A DNA stretch of 37,633 nt from JBDOQU01 sp039839375 (GCF_039839375.1 NZ_JBDOQU010000024.1:1-37633), one strand, 5' to 3'; shown: positions 1 to 7,941, counted from the first letter of the stretch. Made by a program: numbers and translations. Notes: generated from the letters alone by a model not told the origin.

Positions 1-1
1 A

Positions 2-91
2 CTCACCAAGAAAGTCGCCATCATCGCCGTCGCCAGAAAGCTCCTCACCCACCTCAACGCCATGCTCAGAGACCGTAAAGCCTGGGCCTGA
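2..91 (+). CDS. IS110-family transposase, C-terminal fragment
   Basis: The first bases translate in one open frame to 29 residues ending VARKLLTHLNAMLRDRKAWA and a TGA stop. This matches the C-terminal tail typical of IS110/IS116 transposases (a KKVA..AVARKLL.HLNAMLRD pattern). Only the end is visible because the gene continues off the left edge, so it cannot be judged intact or broken. The call rests on a short but characteristic tail. Confidence 0.7.
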   Translation, partial: LTKKVAIIAVARKLLTHLNAMLRDRKAWA

Positions 92-149
92 CAACACAGT
101 TGCCAGCCTCCGCTGGAATGACGGGAAAAGGCAGGAGCGTCGCTTTCCT

Positions 150-210
150 CCTCATGGTGAGCCTGTCGAACCATGTGTGCCCACACCTTTCGACAAGCTC
201 AAGGTGAGGA
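150..210. repeat. Dispersed palindromic intergenic repeat, copy 1
   Basis: Imperfect inverted repeat: the left arm CCTCATGGTGAGCCTGTCGA pairs with a right arm that contains TTCGACAAGCTCAAGGTGAG. Related copies lie at 5773-5834 and 15970-16029, with half copies at 15923-15944 and 35122-35149. All lie between genes. The shared core is GGTGAGC-CTGTCGAA and its complement. This resembles the REP-like palindromes common in alphaproteobacterial genomes. Confidence 0.75.
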
Positions 211-345
211 ACTGCGTTAGGAAGCCGTCCTGTCCCCCGGGAAAAACCTGAACGGTTGGCTTGCCCGCCCCATGGCCTTACATAGGGAGTGACGGGCGGC
301 CATTGGGCCGCGCCGAACCATTCTGATTCCTTCGGAGTAGCCTCA

Positions 346-573
346 GTGACCAAAAGCGAAGTCCTTCGCGTCGAGCATTATCTGCGCGAGAAGTTCGGCA
401 ACACCACCATCGCCATCCGCCAGCGATCGACCAAGGACGACAGCGCCGAGGTGATGCTGGGCGACGAATTCATCGGCGTCGTCTTCCGCGACGACGAGGA
501 TGGCGAGGTTTCCTATGATTTCCACATGGCGATCATGGACATGGACCTGCCGAAGGTGATCCCGGTCTCCTGA
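346..573 (+). CDS. DUF3126 family protein
   Basis: A 75-residue acidic cytoplasmic protein that starts at GTG 346 (VTKSEVLRVEHYLREKFG). It matches the DUF3126 pattern well: an N-terminal helix EVLRVEHYLREKFGN, then KDDSAEVMLGDEFIGVVFRD, then DGEVSYDFHMAIMDMDL. The GTG start is preferred over a start 19 codons upstream because GGAG (333-336) lies at usable spacing and family members begin at this helix. DUF3126 proteins are widespread in alphaproteobacteria and their function is unknown. The gene faces the barrel protein gene, with a strong hairpin between them. Confidence 0.85.
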   Translation: MTKSEVLRVEHYLREKFGNTTIAIRQRSTKDDSAEVMLGDEFIGVVFRDDEDGEVSYDFHMAIMDMDLPKVIPVS

Positions 574-582
574 CCGAACGGC

Positions 583-610
583 CGGCGGCGGGCGCGAGAG
601 CCCGCCGCCG
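583..610. terminator. GC-rich hairpin between convergent genes
   Basis: Perfect 11-bp stem CGGCGGCGGGC (583-593) / GCCCGCCGCCG (600-610) with a 6-nt loop. It sits 9 nt after the DUF3126 stop and 8 nt beyond the stop of the converging 755-aa gene. There is no T tract on either side, so intrinsic termination would be weak by the usual rule. The position between convergent stops suggests a bidirectional terminator or an mRNA 3'-end stabiliser. Confidence 0.6.
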
Positions 611-618
611 TACAGGCG

Positions 619-2886
619 TCAGGGGTAGCAGAGCGTTCCATCGGTGAAGGAAACTGTACCCGTGGCGAACACGCCGATGTCGATGTCGCACGTCGCGCCG
701 CCAATCGTCCCGCTCACAATATTGCCGGTGGAACTGTCGGGGACGAAGCTGACGTCATCCTCGACGGAAATGGCGTCTTCCCCGATTGGCCCGAACGTGT
801 TGTCGCGGACGATAAGATCATCCGCCTCGCCGATAATGGCGAGACCATGTGCTGTCGCTACCCCGGTTTGTATCCTGTTCTCCGCGATCGTGGTTGAATA
901 GGACGGCCCCAACTCAATCCCGAAGCTGTCCGCCCCCTGGGTGACAATCACATTTCCGCTAATCGTTCCGTCGCCAGACATACCCAAAACGATGCCGTGG
1001 GCGTTTGCGCCGCCCGTGACGACACTGTTTCCGGTCACATCTGCTGAATTGGACACACTAATAAAGACGCCTTCCGCATTCTCGCCGGATGTCCTGATGG
1101 CATTATCGCTGGCTGCGCCATTGTCAGAATCTAGAAAGTTGATGCCATCAGCATCATCCCCCATTGTCGTGATGACATTATCGCTGGCGACGCCGTTATT
1201 AGACTGCCGGAAATAGATGCCATCGGCATCCTCCCCGGCTGTCGCGATGGCATTATCACGCGCCACGCCCTTATCGGAATTCTCGAAGTAAATGCCATCC
1301 GCGTCTGAACTATAGGTTGTGATTCTGTTGCCGCTGACAACGCCATCGTCGGAGTGGTCGAAGAAGTAGACGCCGTATGAATTCTCTCCAGAAGTCGTGA
1401 CAATATTGTCGCTGACTCTGACTCCCTTGGACTGGTAGATCGCGATTCCGTTGTTACCGTCACCCGTTGTACGGACGACGTTGCCACTGATCGCGCCATG
1501 TTCGGATGCCTCGAAGAAAATCCCTCTTCCGCTTGACACAATATGATTGTCGGCGATCGTGATGTTGTTGCCATAGCCGTTAACGCTGCCGCCTGTCGGA
1601 GAATGGTTCACGATGGTCAGGTTGCGTAGTGCGCCGTCTGTCCCCGCATAGGTGATTGCGGACAGGCCGAGATTGCCGCTCACCGATCCGGTTTGTCCCG
1701 GCGCGGTGAAGGAGACGATGGTTCCGGAGGTTTCGCCCTGAACCGGCATGGTCCCACCGCCGCCGATGAGTGTTTGGCTGTCGGCCATATAAATAGGGTC
1801 GGTGACGGCGAAGTCGCCATTGAGGATGATGATGCTGTTGTCCATGGAATTGACGGCGGCGCGCATGTCGGCTTCGCTGACGGTGGCGGCGTCGAAGCTT
1901 TCGACGGCGGCGTAGGGCAGGCCGGTGCGGGGGTCGACGGCGAACTCCCGCTGTTCGGGCGTCTGGCCGATCGTCACGGTCTGGGCGACGATGTCGATGT
2001 CGCGGACGATCGGGTCGGTCATGCGGCGGATCTGATGGGTCCGCGGCGACACCGGCGCCGGCAGGCGGGGCCGGTCCTCGACCTCGTAGAGCGGGACGCG
2101 CAGCCGGGCCAGCAGGAAGCCTTCGGTGTCGCGAACGTCGTCATGCTGGAGTTCCGCGCCCAGCGTCAGCCGGGCCCCCGGCCACAAGGCCGGAACCTCG
2201 TTCACCGTCAACTCCAGCCGCAGCCGGGGACCGGTGACGTCTTCGGCCCCGTCGGCGGTGAAGTGATAGAAGCCGGCATAGGCGCGAAGCTGCGTTCCGC
2301 TGTCGGCCGGGAACACGGGCACACGTCGGCCGACCTCTACGTTGAAGCCGGCCATGGCCTGTTCCTCGCGCAGGGTGACGCCGGGGGTGACCACCTGGAT
2401 GGTGCCGCTCTGCAACTCGGCATAGGGATCGCTGCCGGTCGAGGGCAGGCTCTTGGAGGTGTCGCCCAGCGGCAGGTAGGCGTTGGCGCGGAAGTCCCAG
2501 TCGAAGGACAAGGCCTCCACGCCCAGCGTTGCCTGGCGGAACAGATTGTCGTCGTCGGTGCGGCGCAAATCGAAGAAGCCGTAGCCGCCGAGATTCCAGC
2601 CATTGTCCAGCATGCGGCGGTAGCCGATGCCGAAATTGCCTTCCCGGCTGCCCTGATTGTCCAGCCGGGTGCGGATGTCGCCGAACAGCAGCGAGCGGCC
2701 GTCCTGCCACAGCGGCAGGAACAGATCGACCTCGCCCAGATTGCGGTCGCCGCCCCACCGCCCCTCGAAATCGATATGCGGGCCCCATGACGGCTGCCCC
2801 TGCGGCTCTTCGGCAATGGCCGGCTGGCCGCACAGCATGGCGATCGCCGCCGCCGACCCGGCCAGCGCGCTCCTGGAAATCCTCAC
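619..2886 (-). CDS. Outer-membrane inverse-autotransporter-like barrel with beta-helix passenger
   Basis: A 755-aa exported protein with GTG start at 2886 and a purine-rich GGGGGA upstream. Residues 1-25 form a signal peptide (LAGSAAAIAMLCGQPAIA). Residues about 35-270 look like an inverse-autotransporter/intimin-type barrel: the blocks GPHIDFEGRWGGDRNLGEVD, LLFGDIRTRLDNQG, NFGIGYRRML, WNLGGYGFFDLRR and RQATLGVEAL alternate aromatic and polar residues as in beta strands. Residues about 285-425 are a linker and helix-capping region. Residues about 430-700 hold roughly ten 22-25-residue turns of the SDN.I.T.G..ADGIYF..S type, which form a right-handed parallel beta-helix. Cys733 and Cys753 near the C-terminus could form a disulfide. 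In intimin and invasin the passenger is made of Ig-like domains, so a beta-helix here is unusual. Likely roles are surface adhesion or carbohydrate binding. I see no catalytic residues to support a lyase. A divergent AraC regulator lies upstream. Confidence 0.75.
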   Translation of the reverse strand: MRISRSALAGSAAAIAMLCGQPAIAEEPQGQPSWGPHIDFEGRWGGDRNLGEVDLFLPLWQDGRSLLFGDIRTRLDNQGSREGNFGIGYRRMLDNGWNLGGYGFFDLRRTDDDNLFRQATLGVEALSFDWDFRANAYLPLGDTSKSLPSTGSDPYAELQSGTIQVVTPGVTLREEQAMAGFNVEVGRRVPVFPADSGTQLRAYAGFYHFTADGAEDVTGPRLRLELTVNEVPALWPGARLTLGAELQHDDVRDTEGFLLARLRVPLYEVEDRPRLPAPVSPRTHQIRRMTDPIVRDIDIVAQTVTIGQTPEQREFAVDPRTGLPYAAVESFDAATVSEADMRAAVNSMDNSIIILNGDFAVTDPIYMADSQTLIGGGGTMPVQGETSGTIVSFTAPGQTGSVSGNLGLSAITYAGTDGALRNLTIVNHSPTGGSVNGYGNNITIADNHIVSSGRGIFFEASEHGAISGNVVRTTGDGNNGIAIYQSKGVRVSDNIVTTSGENSYGVYFFDHSDDGVVSGNRITTYSSDADGIYFENSDKGVARDNAIATAGEDADGIYFRQSNNGVASDNVITTMGDDADGINFLDSDNGAASDNAIRTSGENAEGVFISVSNSADVTGNSVVTGGANAHGIVLGMSGDGTISGNVIVTQGADSFGIELGPSYSTTIAENRIQTGVATAHGLAIIGEADDLIVRDNTFGPIGEDAISVEDDVSFVPDSSTGNIVSGTIGGATCDIDIGVFATGTVSFTDGTLCYP
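819..1570 (-). repeat. In-gene tandem repeats, period about 75 bp
   Basis: This stretch encodes the beta-helix of the 755-aa barrel protein. The period is about 75 bp (25 aa); neighbouring units share runs such as GATGCCATC.GCATC.TCCCC and GACATTATCGCTGGC. The best-preserved units code for residues 516-615. Base composition is visibly AT-richer than in the barrel half of the same gene. Confidence 0.75.
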
Positions 2887-2958
2887 CGTCCCATCCCCCT
2901 TGAATTGACTGCCTGTCTCCCGCCGACAGGCTTACCAGAGCCCGCCGCCGCCCGCCTT

Positions 2959-2994
2959 GACCCCAGCGACAAAATGCATTGGACTCCAGCGACA
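2959..2994 (+). promoter_or_regulatory. Tandem direct repeat, possible AraC operator
   Basis: GACCCCAGCGACA (2959-2971) and GACTCCAGCGACA (2982-2994) match at 12 of 13 bases with a 23-bp period, about two helical turns. AraC-family proteins often bind direct repeats about 21 bp apart. The second copy ends on the first base of the chosen AraC start codon, so binding here could autorepress the regulator and also act on the divergent barrel gene. Inferred from sequence only. Confidence 0.4.
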
Positions 2995-4013
2995 TGGATA
3001 TTCGCTGGTCGACAGATACCGTTCCTGAACCCGATCGCGTCCCCGCATGGTCGGACATGCTCACCCGCCAGGTGTTCCCCGTGCGGACGGAGGTGTTCCG
3101 TCCGGATGATTTCCGGGGCGATTTCCGCCTGCGCGCCTTCGGGCCGACGGCCTTTCTTCGCGTTCGATCGCGCCGTCAGCGCATCGTCCGGGGAGAGGCG
3201 GAGATATCGGCCGGGGACGAAAGCTGGCTGTTCGTCAGCACGATGATCCGGGGGACGGGGTTCCTGCACCATGCCGGCGGCGTGGCGACGGTGCCGCGCG
3301 GCGGCGTTTCCTTCGTCGATGGCGGACAGCCCTTCGCGTTGGAATTCAGGCGGGACTTCGACTACGTCTCGGCGCTGGTGCTGAGAAGGGACATTCTCGC
3401 CCTGCTGCCGGAGTCGGAGGCCGCCCATGGGAAAGTGATCGGCGCGCCCGCCGGGCCGGCCATCGCGGCTTTCCTCTCCGCGCTGGAATCGTCGGTCGAT
3501 AACGGGGACAGGGGCGGTGACGGGATCGGCGACGAAAACCGGCTCTATGACAATTTCCTCGGTCTGGCGGCGGCCGCGCTCATGCCGGGACCGGGGTCGA
3601 CCGCGCCGGGAACGCCGCCGCCTGATTCCGACAAGGTTCTGCTGGCCACCATCAAATCGTACCTGATCACCCATCTGGCCGAGGACATCGCCGCCCCGTC
3701 GGTCGCCAGCCGGTTCGGGATCGCCGACCGCAAGCTCCAGCGGTTGTTCAAGGGGGAAGGAACGACGCTGACGCTGTGGTTGAGGCGGCAGCGGCTGGAG
3801 CGGTGTGCGCAGGATCTCTCCGATCCTCGCCAGGATGGCCGCAGCGTGACCGCCATCGCCGGGTCGCGGGGCTTCGACGATCCGACCTATTTCAGTCGCT
3901 GCTTCCGCGCGGCCTTCGGCGTCACGCCGGGCGCATATCGCCAGGACAGGGACAGCGGCGCGAGGGCTGGCGGCGCGGGGACTGGCGTCACGGCGCGGAT
4001 TGACGGACACTGA
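2994..4013 (+). CDS. AraC family transcriptional regulator
   Basis: A 339-aa regulator. The N-terminal 190 residues resemble the AraC_binding_2 (cupin-like sensor) region. The C-terminal about 105 residues hold the double helix-turn-helix: APSVASRFGIADRKLQRLFK, then SVTAIAGSRGFDDPTYFSRC ending FRAAFGVTPGAYR, the classic signature. The start is taken at ATG 2994 (MDIRWSTD). A TTG five codons upstream is possible, and neither has a clear ribosome site. The gene is divergent from the barrel/beta-helix gene, 107 bp away, so it is a good candidate for that gene's activator. Ligand unknown. Confidence 0.9.
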   Translation: MDIRWSTDTVPEPDRVPAWSDMLTRQVFPVRTEVFRPDDFRGDFRLRAFGPTAFLRVRSRRQRIVRGEAEISAGDESWLFVSTMIRGTGFLHHAGGVATVPRGGVSFVDGGQPFALEFRRDFDYVSALVLRRDILALLPESEAAHGKVIGAPAGPAIAAFLSALESSVDNGDRGGDGIGDENRLYDNFLGLAAAALMPGPGSTAPGTPPPDSDKVLLATIKSYLITHLAEDIAAPSVASRFGIADRKLQRLFKGEGTTLTLWLRRQRLERCAQDLSDPRQDGRSVTAIAGSRGFDDPTYFSRCFRAAFGVTPGAYRQDRDSGARAGGAGTGVTARIDGH

Positions 4014-4049
4014 CAGGAACTACAATCCGTCGGAACCGGAGGCCTCGTG

Positions 4050-4943
4050 ATGTCGATCAACACCATCCTCGCCCCGCTGTCGGGGGGCACGTCCGACCCC
4101 GTGACGATCCAGACCGCCTTCCAGGTCGCCGCCTCCTTCTCCGCCCATGTCGAGGTGCTGTTCGCCCGCATCCCGCCGACGGAGGCCGTGCCCCTGGTGG
4201 GAGAGGGCGTCACCGCCGGGATGATCGAGCAGCTGATGCAGACGGCGGAGAACGAATCGCTCGACCGCGAGGCGGCGGCGCGGGAATGCTATGACGCGGC
4301 GCGCCGGGCGCTGGACGTGGACGAACGCGACGTGCCCACGCCCGACGGCCGCGCCAGCGCCTCATGGCGCTGCGACGACGGGCGGGAGCGGGACGTGGTC
4401 GCCGTCGCCAGCCGGCTGGCCGATCTCGTGGTGCTCAGCCATGAAGGCCGGGCCTTCGACGATGCGCGCCTTTCCGCGACGCTGGAAGCCGCGCTGATGG
4501 GCGGCGGCAAGCCGCTGCTGCTGGCCCCGCCGGAGCCGATTGGGGAGCCGACCGGGGAACCCATGGGGGCCATCGGCCGGTCGGTCTGCATCGCCTGGAA
4601 TGGCAGCCTCCAGGCCGCCCGCGCCGTCGCCGGGGCGCGGCCGTTCCTGAAGCGGGCGGACAGCGTCAGCATCCTCACCGTCGCCACCTCCCGCACTGAC
4701 GTTTCGGTGGGCCACCGCCTGCGGCAATATCTCGCCTGGCACGGCATCGACGCGATTAACCGGCCGCTTAATGCCGAAAATCGTTCGGTCGGGGAGACGA
4801 TCCTGGAGGCAACCACCTCGGACGGCGCGGACCTGCTGGTGATGGGCGGCTACACCCACGGCCGGCTGCGCGAGATGGTCTTCGGCGGCGTCACCCGCCA
4901 TGTGCTGAACCATGCCGGCATTCCGGTGCTGATGGCCCATTAG
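4050..4943 (+). CDS. Universal stress protein, UspA family
   Basis: A 297-aa two-module universal stress protein. The N-terminal half begins INTILAPLSGGTSD. The C-terminal module starts near GRSVCIAWNGSLQAARAV and carries the nucleotide-binding loop LLVMGGYTHGRLREMVFGGV (a G-x2-G-x9-G-like pattern) before HVLNHAGIPVLMAH. ATP binding is therefore plausible for the second module only. Start: GGAGG at 4038-4042 is 7 nt from ATG 4050 and only 4 nt from GTG 4047, so ATG 4050 is chosen. It follows the AraC gene by 36 bp and may be co-transcribed. Confidence 0.9.
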   Translation: MSINTILAPLSGGTSDPVTIQTAFQVAASFSAHVEVLFARIPPTEAVPLVGEGVTAGMIEQLMQTAENESLDREAAARECYDAARRALDVDERDVPTPDGRASASWRCDDGRERDVVAVASRLADLVVLSHEGRAFDDARLSATLEAALMGGGKPLLLAPPEPIGEPTGEPMGAIGRSVCIAWNGSLQAARAVAGARPFLKRADSVSILTVATSRTDVSVGHRLRQYLAWHGIDAINRPLNAENRSVGETILEATTSDGADLLVMGGYTHGRLREMVFGGVTRHVLNHAGIPVLMAH

Positions 4944-4985
4944 GGATGCTGGCAACCGGCCGCCGGCCGGGGTAGGGTCGCGGCC

Positions 4986-5726
4986 ATGACGAGCCCCCGA
5001 CAGACCCTGATCCTGACCGGCGCCAGCCGCGGCATCGGCCACTCCACCGTGAAGCGCTTCTCCGACGCCGGCTGGCGGATTATCACCGTCAGTCGGGAGG
5101 AGGTGCCGGCCGAATGCCAGCGCGACCCGAACTGGACGCATCATATCAGCGCCGATCTCGCCGATCCGGACAGTCGGGCTGAATTCGTGCGGCTGGCGAA
5201 CGAGGCGCTGGACGGCGATCCGCTGTTCGCGCTGGTCAACAACGCTGGTATGTCGCCCAAGACGCCCTACAAGGAGCGGCTGGGTTGCCTGAACGGCGAC
5301 ATCGCCAACTGGCGCGAGGTGTTCGAACTGAACTTCTTCGCGCCGATCGTGCTGGCGCGCGGCTTCGCGGCGGCGTTGGCCAAGGGGCCGGGCGCGATCG
5401 TCAACGTGACCTCGGTCGCCGGCCATTCCGTCCACCCCTTCGCCGGCTCGGCCTACTCGACCTCGAAGGCCGCCCTTTCCTCCCTGACGCGTGAGATGTC
5501 GGTGGAATTCGCGGAGTTGGGGGTGCGGGTCAACGCCGTCGCGCCGGGAGAGATCGAAACCGCGATGCTGTCGCCGGAAACCGACGCGCTGCTGCCGCGC
5601 ATTCCAATGGGCAGGCTGGGCCGTCCGCGCGACGTGGCGTCCGTCATCTTCTACCTGTGCACGGAGGAAAGCGCCTACGTGACCGGTACGGAAATCTTCG
5701 TCACCGGCGGCCAGCACCTCTATTGA
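4986..5726 (+). CDS. SDR family NAD(P)-dependent oxidoreductase
   Basis: A 246-aa classical short-chain dehydrogenase. Visible motifs: cofactor loop TGASRGIG near residue 12, NNAG near residue 86, a catalytic Ser in NVTSVAGH, the active-site YSTSK block, and PGEIETAML after beta-6. It ends in GTEIFVTGGQHLY. The substrate cannot be predicted; family members act on sugars, steroids, acyl groups or alcohols. It follows the universal stress protein gene by 42 bp on the same strand. An AT-rich stretch (about 5727-5770) with no clear hairpin follows the stop. Confidence 0.9.
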   Translation: MTSPRQTLILTGASRGIGHSTVKRFSDAGWRIITVSREEVPAECQRDPNWTHHISADLADPDSRAEFVRLANEALDGDPLFALVNNAGMSPKTPYKERLGCLNGDIANWREVFELNFFAPIVLARGFAAALAKGPGAIVNVTSVAGHSVHPFAGSAYSTSKAALSSLTREMSVEFAELGVRVNAVAPGEIETAMLSPETDALLPRIPMGRLGRPRDVASVIFYLCTEESAYVTGTEIFVTGGQHLY

Positions 5727-5772
5727 GTGAGTTATTTTTTAAAATTATCAGTAGCTTATACCAAAATTCTTA

Positions 5773-5834
5773 CCCTCATCCTGAGCTTGTCGAAGGATGT
5801 GTGCCCACATGGTTCGACAAGCTCACCATGAGGG
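5773..5834. repeat. Dispersed palindromic intergenic repeat, copy 2
   Basis: Near-perfect inverted repeat of 62 bp with CCCTCAT/ATGAGGG ends, GAGCTTGTCGAA/TTCGACAAGCTC inner arms and a central GTGTGCCCACAT. Same family as 150-210. It sits between the converging SDR gene and the 47-aa membrane protein gene and could fold into a long stem in either transcript. Confidence 0.8.
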
Positions 5835-5856
5835 ATGGGAAGGGCAAACCGAACGC

Positions 5857-6000
5857 CTATTGCGACAGCACGATCACCGCCAGCGTGAGGAAGATCGCCC
5901 CGGCGATGACCAGCGCCGAGCCTTTCAGGCGGCGGCGGATCGACGGGAACAGGAATGCGCAGAGCCCCAGGATGATTAGAATTTCCAGGGCCAGCGTCAT
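5857..6000 (-). CDS. Small two-helix membrane protein (47 aa)
   Basis: Unrecognised 47-residue protein: MTLALEILIILGLCAFLF, then PSIRRRLKGS, then ALVIAGAIFLTLAVIVLSQ. It has two hydrophobic segments separated by a short basic loop, so the loop is probably cytoplasmic with both ends outside. Its ATG overlaps the TGA of the upstream winged-helix gene in an ATGA, which implies translational coupling and supports it as a real gene. As the last gene of the hemA transcript it may be a small inner-membrane accessory. No family assigned. Confidence 0.65.
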   Translation of the reverse strand: MTLALEILIILGLCAFLFPSIRRRLKGSALVIAGAIFLTLAVIVLSQ

Positions 6001-6542
6001 CCCTGGAGCCGCCGGGCTAGATCCTGGAACCAGGCGACCCGGCGCTCATACTGCGCGATGTCATGGTCCAGCCACGGCCCGAGATGTTCGGATTCCCCGG
6101 CGTATTTCTCCCGGAGGTCGCGAAGGCGTTCGGCCTCCTGCTCATAGATTCGGGCAAGGGCGACGGCGCGGGCTTGCCGCCAGTCCGCCGGCAGCAGGTG
6201 GAGGAAGCGCAGCTTCAGCGTCACCACCAGCTTGACGGTCTCGTTGAAGGGCGTGCTCAGCCCCTGCTCCATGAGGGCGGAAAATTCCTTCCGGCCATCG
6301 TCCGTCAGGGACAGGCGCGCCTCGCTCTCCGGCGCGTCGTCGACCGGCTCGATCAGCCCGTCATAGCGCAGCAGTTCCAGCGACCCGCCCATCATGTCCA
6401 GCGTCGGCCCGACCAGATGGTTGGTGAAGTCGCGCACCCGCTGGGCCAGGTCGCCATAGGTCAGCGCGCCATGCTGCATCAACTCGCCCAGCGCGCATAG
6501 CCTCAGCGCCTGCTTCGGCGACAGGGGTGCTTCCCGGTTCAT
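5997..6542 (-). CDS. Winged-helix protein, PadR-like
   Basis: A 181-aa protein beginning MNREAPLSPKQALRLCALGE. Residues about 10-90 look like a winged-helix fold: helices, then LELLRYDGLIEPVDD, a basic and acidic wing, and LSLTDDGRKEF, which resembles PadR or MarR relatives. The C-terminal half (LKLRFLHLLPADWRQARAVA, then IYEQEAERLRDLREKY) is helical and probably a dimerisation arm, as in PadR proteins. A start 16 codons upstream lies inside hemA; ATG 6542 is preferred because it begins 11 nt after the hemA stop. Its placement directly after hemA suggests a role in haem or stress control, but that is inference. Confidence 0.65.
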   Translation of the reverse strand: MNREAPLSPKQALRLCALGELMQHGALTYGDLAQRVRDFTNHLVGPTLDMMGGSLELLRYDGLIEPVDDAPESEARLSLTDDGRKEFSALMEQGLSTPFNETVKLVVTLKLRFLHLLPADWRQARAVALARIYEQEAERLRDLREKYAGESEHLGPWLDHDIAQYERRVAWFQDLARRLQG

Positions 6543-6552
6543 GGGCTGGGGA

Positions 6553-7785
6553 TCAGGCCGCGGCGCTGATCGCCAGCCGTCCCCAGACATCCTTCAGCGC
6601 GTCGACCAGACGGGCCATCTGGAGGTCGTCATGGAACGGCGTCGGCGTTATCCGCAGGCGCTCCGTCCCGCGCGGGACGGTCGGGAAGTTGATGGGCTGG
6701 ACGTAGATCTGGTGGCGGGACAGCAACTCGTCGCTGGCCTGCTTGCACAGCCGCGCGTCGCCGACCAGCACCGGCACGATGTGGCTGACCGATGGCATGA
6801 CCGGAAGCCGCGCGTCGGCCAGCAGCTTCTTCAGCCGCGCCGCGCGCTCCTGGTGCCGGTCGCGCTCCTCCCGGCTCGCCTTCAGATGGCGGACGCTGGC
6901 CAGCGCGCCGGCCGCGATCGCCGGCGGCATGGCGGTGGTGAAGATGAAGCCGGGGGCGAAGCTACGCACCACATCGACCAGCGAGGCCGATCCGGTGATG
7001 TAGCCGCCCATGACGCCGAACGCCTTGCCCAACGTGCCCTCGATCACCGTCAGCCGGTCCATCAGCCCCTCGCGCTCGGCGACGCCGCCGCCGCGCGGGC
7101 CGTACATGCCCACGGCATGGACCTCGTCCAGATAGGTCATCGCGCCGTGCCGGTCGGCCACGTCGCAGATCTCGGCGATCGGGGCGATGTCGCCATCCAT
7201 CGAATAGACGCTTTCGAACGCCACCAGCTTCGGCCGGCCGGCGGCATAGCGGGCCATCAGATGATCCAGATGGTCGGGATCGTTATGGCGGAAGATGTGC
7301 TTCTCGGCGCCGGAATGCCGGATGCCGGCGATCATGGAGGCGTGGTTCAGCGCGTCGGAGAAGACTACGCAGTCCGGGATCAGCTTGGCCAGCGTCGAGA
7401 GGGCGGCTTCGTTGGAGATGTAGCCGGAGGTGAAGAGAACGGCTGATTCCTTGCCGTGAAGGTCCGCCAGCTCCCGCTCCAGCTTCACATGGACGTGGTT
7501 GGTGCCGGAGATGTTGCGCGTGCCGCCGGCGCCCGCGCCGTAGCGGTCCACCGCGTCCTTCATCGCCGCCAGAACGGACGGATGCTGGCCCATGCCCAGA
7601 TAGTCGTTGGAGCACCAGACGGTCACGTCCTCGTCGCCATCGCCGGGGATGGCGGGCAGGCCGAAACCGTGGTGCCGCGCCTTGGGGAAGGCGCCAGCCT
7701 GGCGTTCCAGCTCCGCGAAATACCGGTACCGGCCCTCGGCCTGAAGGCCGGTGATCGCGTTGCGGAAGATATCGTCGTAATTCAT
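6553..7785 (-). CDS. hemA: 5-aminolevulinate synthase
   Basis: A 410-aa PLP enzyme that condenses glycine and succinyl-CoA to 5-aminolevulinate, the first step of haem synthesis in alphaproteobacteria. Start at ATG 7785 (MNYDDIFRNAI), as in known HemA proteins. Motifs: VWCSNDYLGMGQHP, GAGAGGTRNISGT, LDEVHAVGMYGPRGGG, and EGTLGKAFGVMGGY with the PLP lysine at about residue 254. The C-terminal substrate block YVQPINFPTVPRGTERLRIT is complete. No separate haem-regulatory CP motif is evident in the first residues. The 156 bp upstream to the PAS gene hold the likely promoter. Confidence 0.97.
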   Translation of the reverse strand: MNYDDIFRNAITGLQAEGRYRYFAELERQAGAFPKARHHGFGLPAIPGDGDEDVTVWCSNDYLGMGQHPSVLAAMKDAVDRYGAGAGGTRNISGTNHVHVKLERELADLHGKESAVLFTSGYISNEAALSTLAKLIPDCVVFSDALNHASMIAGIRHSGAEKHIFRHNDPDHLDHLMARYAAGRPKLVAFESVYSMDGDIAPIAEICDVADRHGAMTYLDEVHAVGMYGPRGGGVAEREGLMDRLTVIEGTLGKAFGVMGGYITGSASLVDVVRSFAPGFIFTTAMPPAIAAGALASVRHLKASREERDRHQERAARLKKLLADARLPVMPSVSHIVPVLVGDARLCKQASDELLSRHQIYVQPINFPTVPRGTERLRITPTPFHDDLQMARLVDALKDVWGRLAISAAA

Positions 7786-7941
7786 CTCTGGACCTTCGGA
7801 ACGGACGAACGGCCCGACATCAAGATGACGGGGCGTGCGCATCGGTCGAACCACTCTACTCCCGATGGGAAGCGGCGGGAACCTAGCCGCTTGGCCGGCT
7901 TTTGTCTTCTTCGCGCGTCACCATGTCGCTTCCGCTGGCTT

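Noticed and set aside
819..1570. Regularly spaced repeats suggestive of a CRISPR array
   Set aside because: The units are in frame, encode 25-residue beta-helix turns, and lack identical repeats with unique spacers.
2907..4010. Minus-strand frame overlapping the AraC gene
   Set aside because: Antisense to an AraC gene with an unmistakable C-terminal helix-turn-helix signature.
4362..5717. 451-codon minus-strand open frame opposite the Usp and SDR genes
   Set aside because: Both plus-strand genes carry intact family motifs over the same bases; the antisense product has none.
7871..7910. Possible terminator (AGCGGC/GCCGCT, then a T-rich run) between the PAS gene and hemA
   Set aside because: The T-rich run is on the plus strand, where no gene ends; on the minus strand, where the PAS gene ends, there is no T tract and the stem is only 6 bp.
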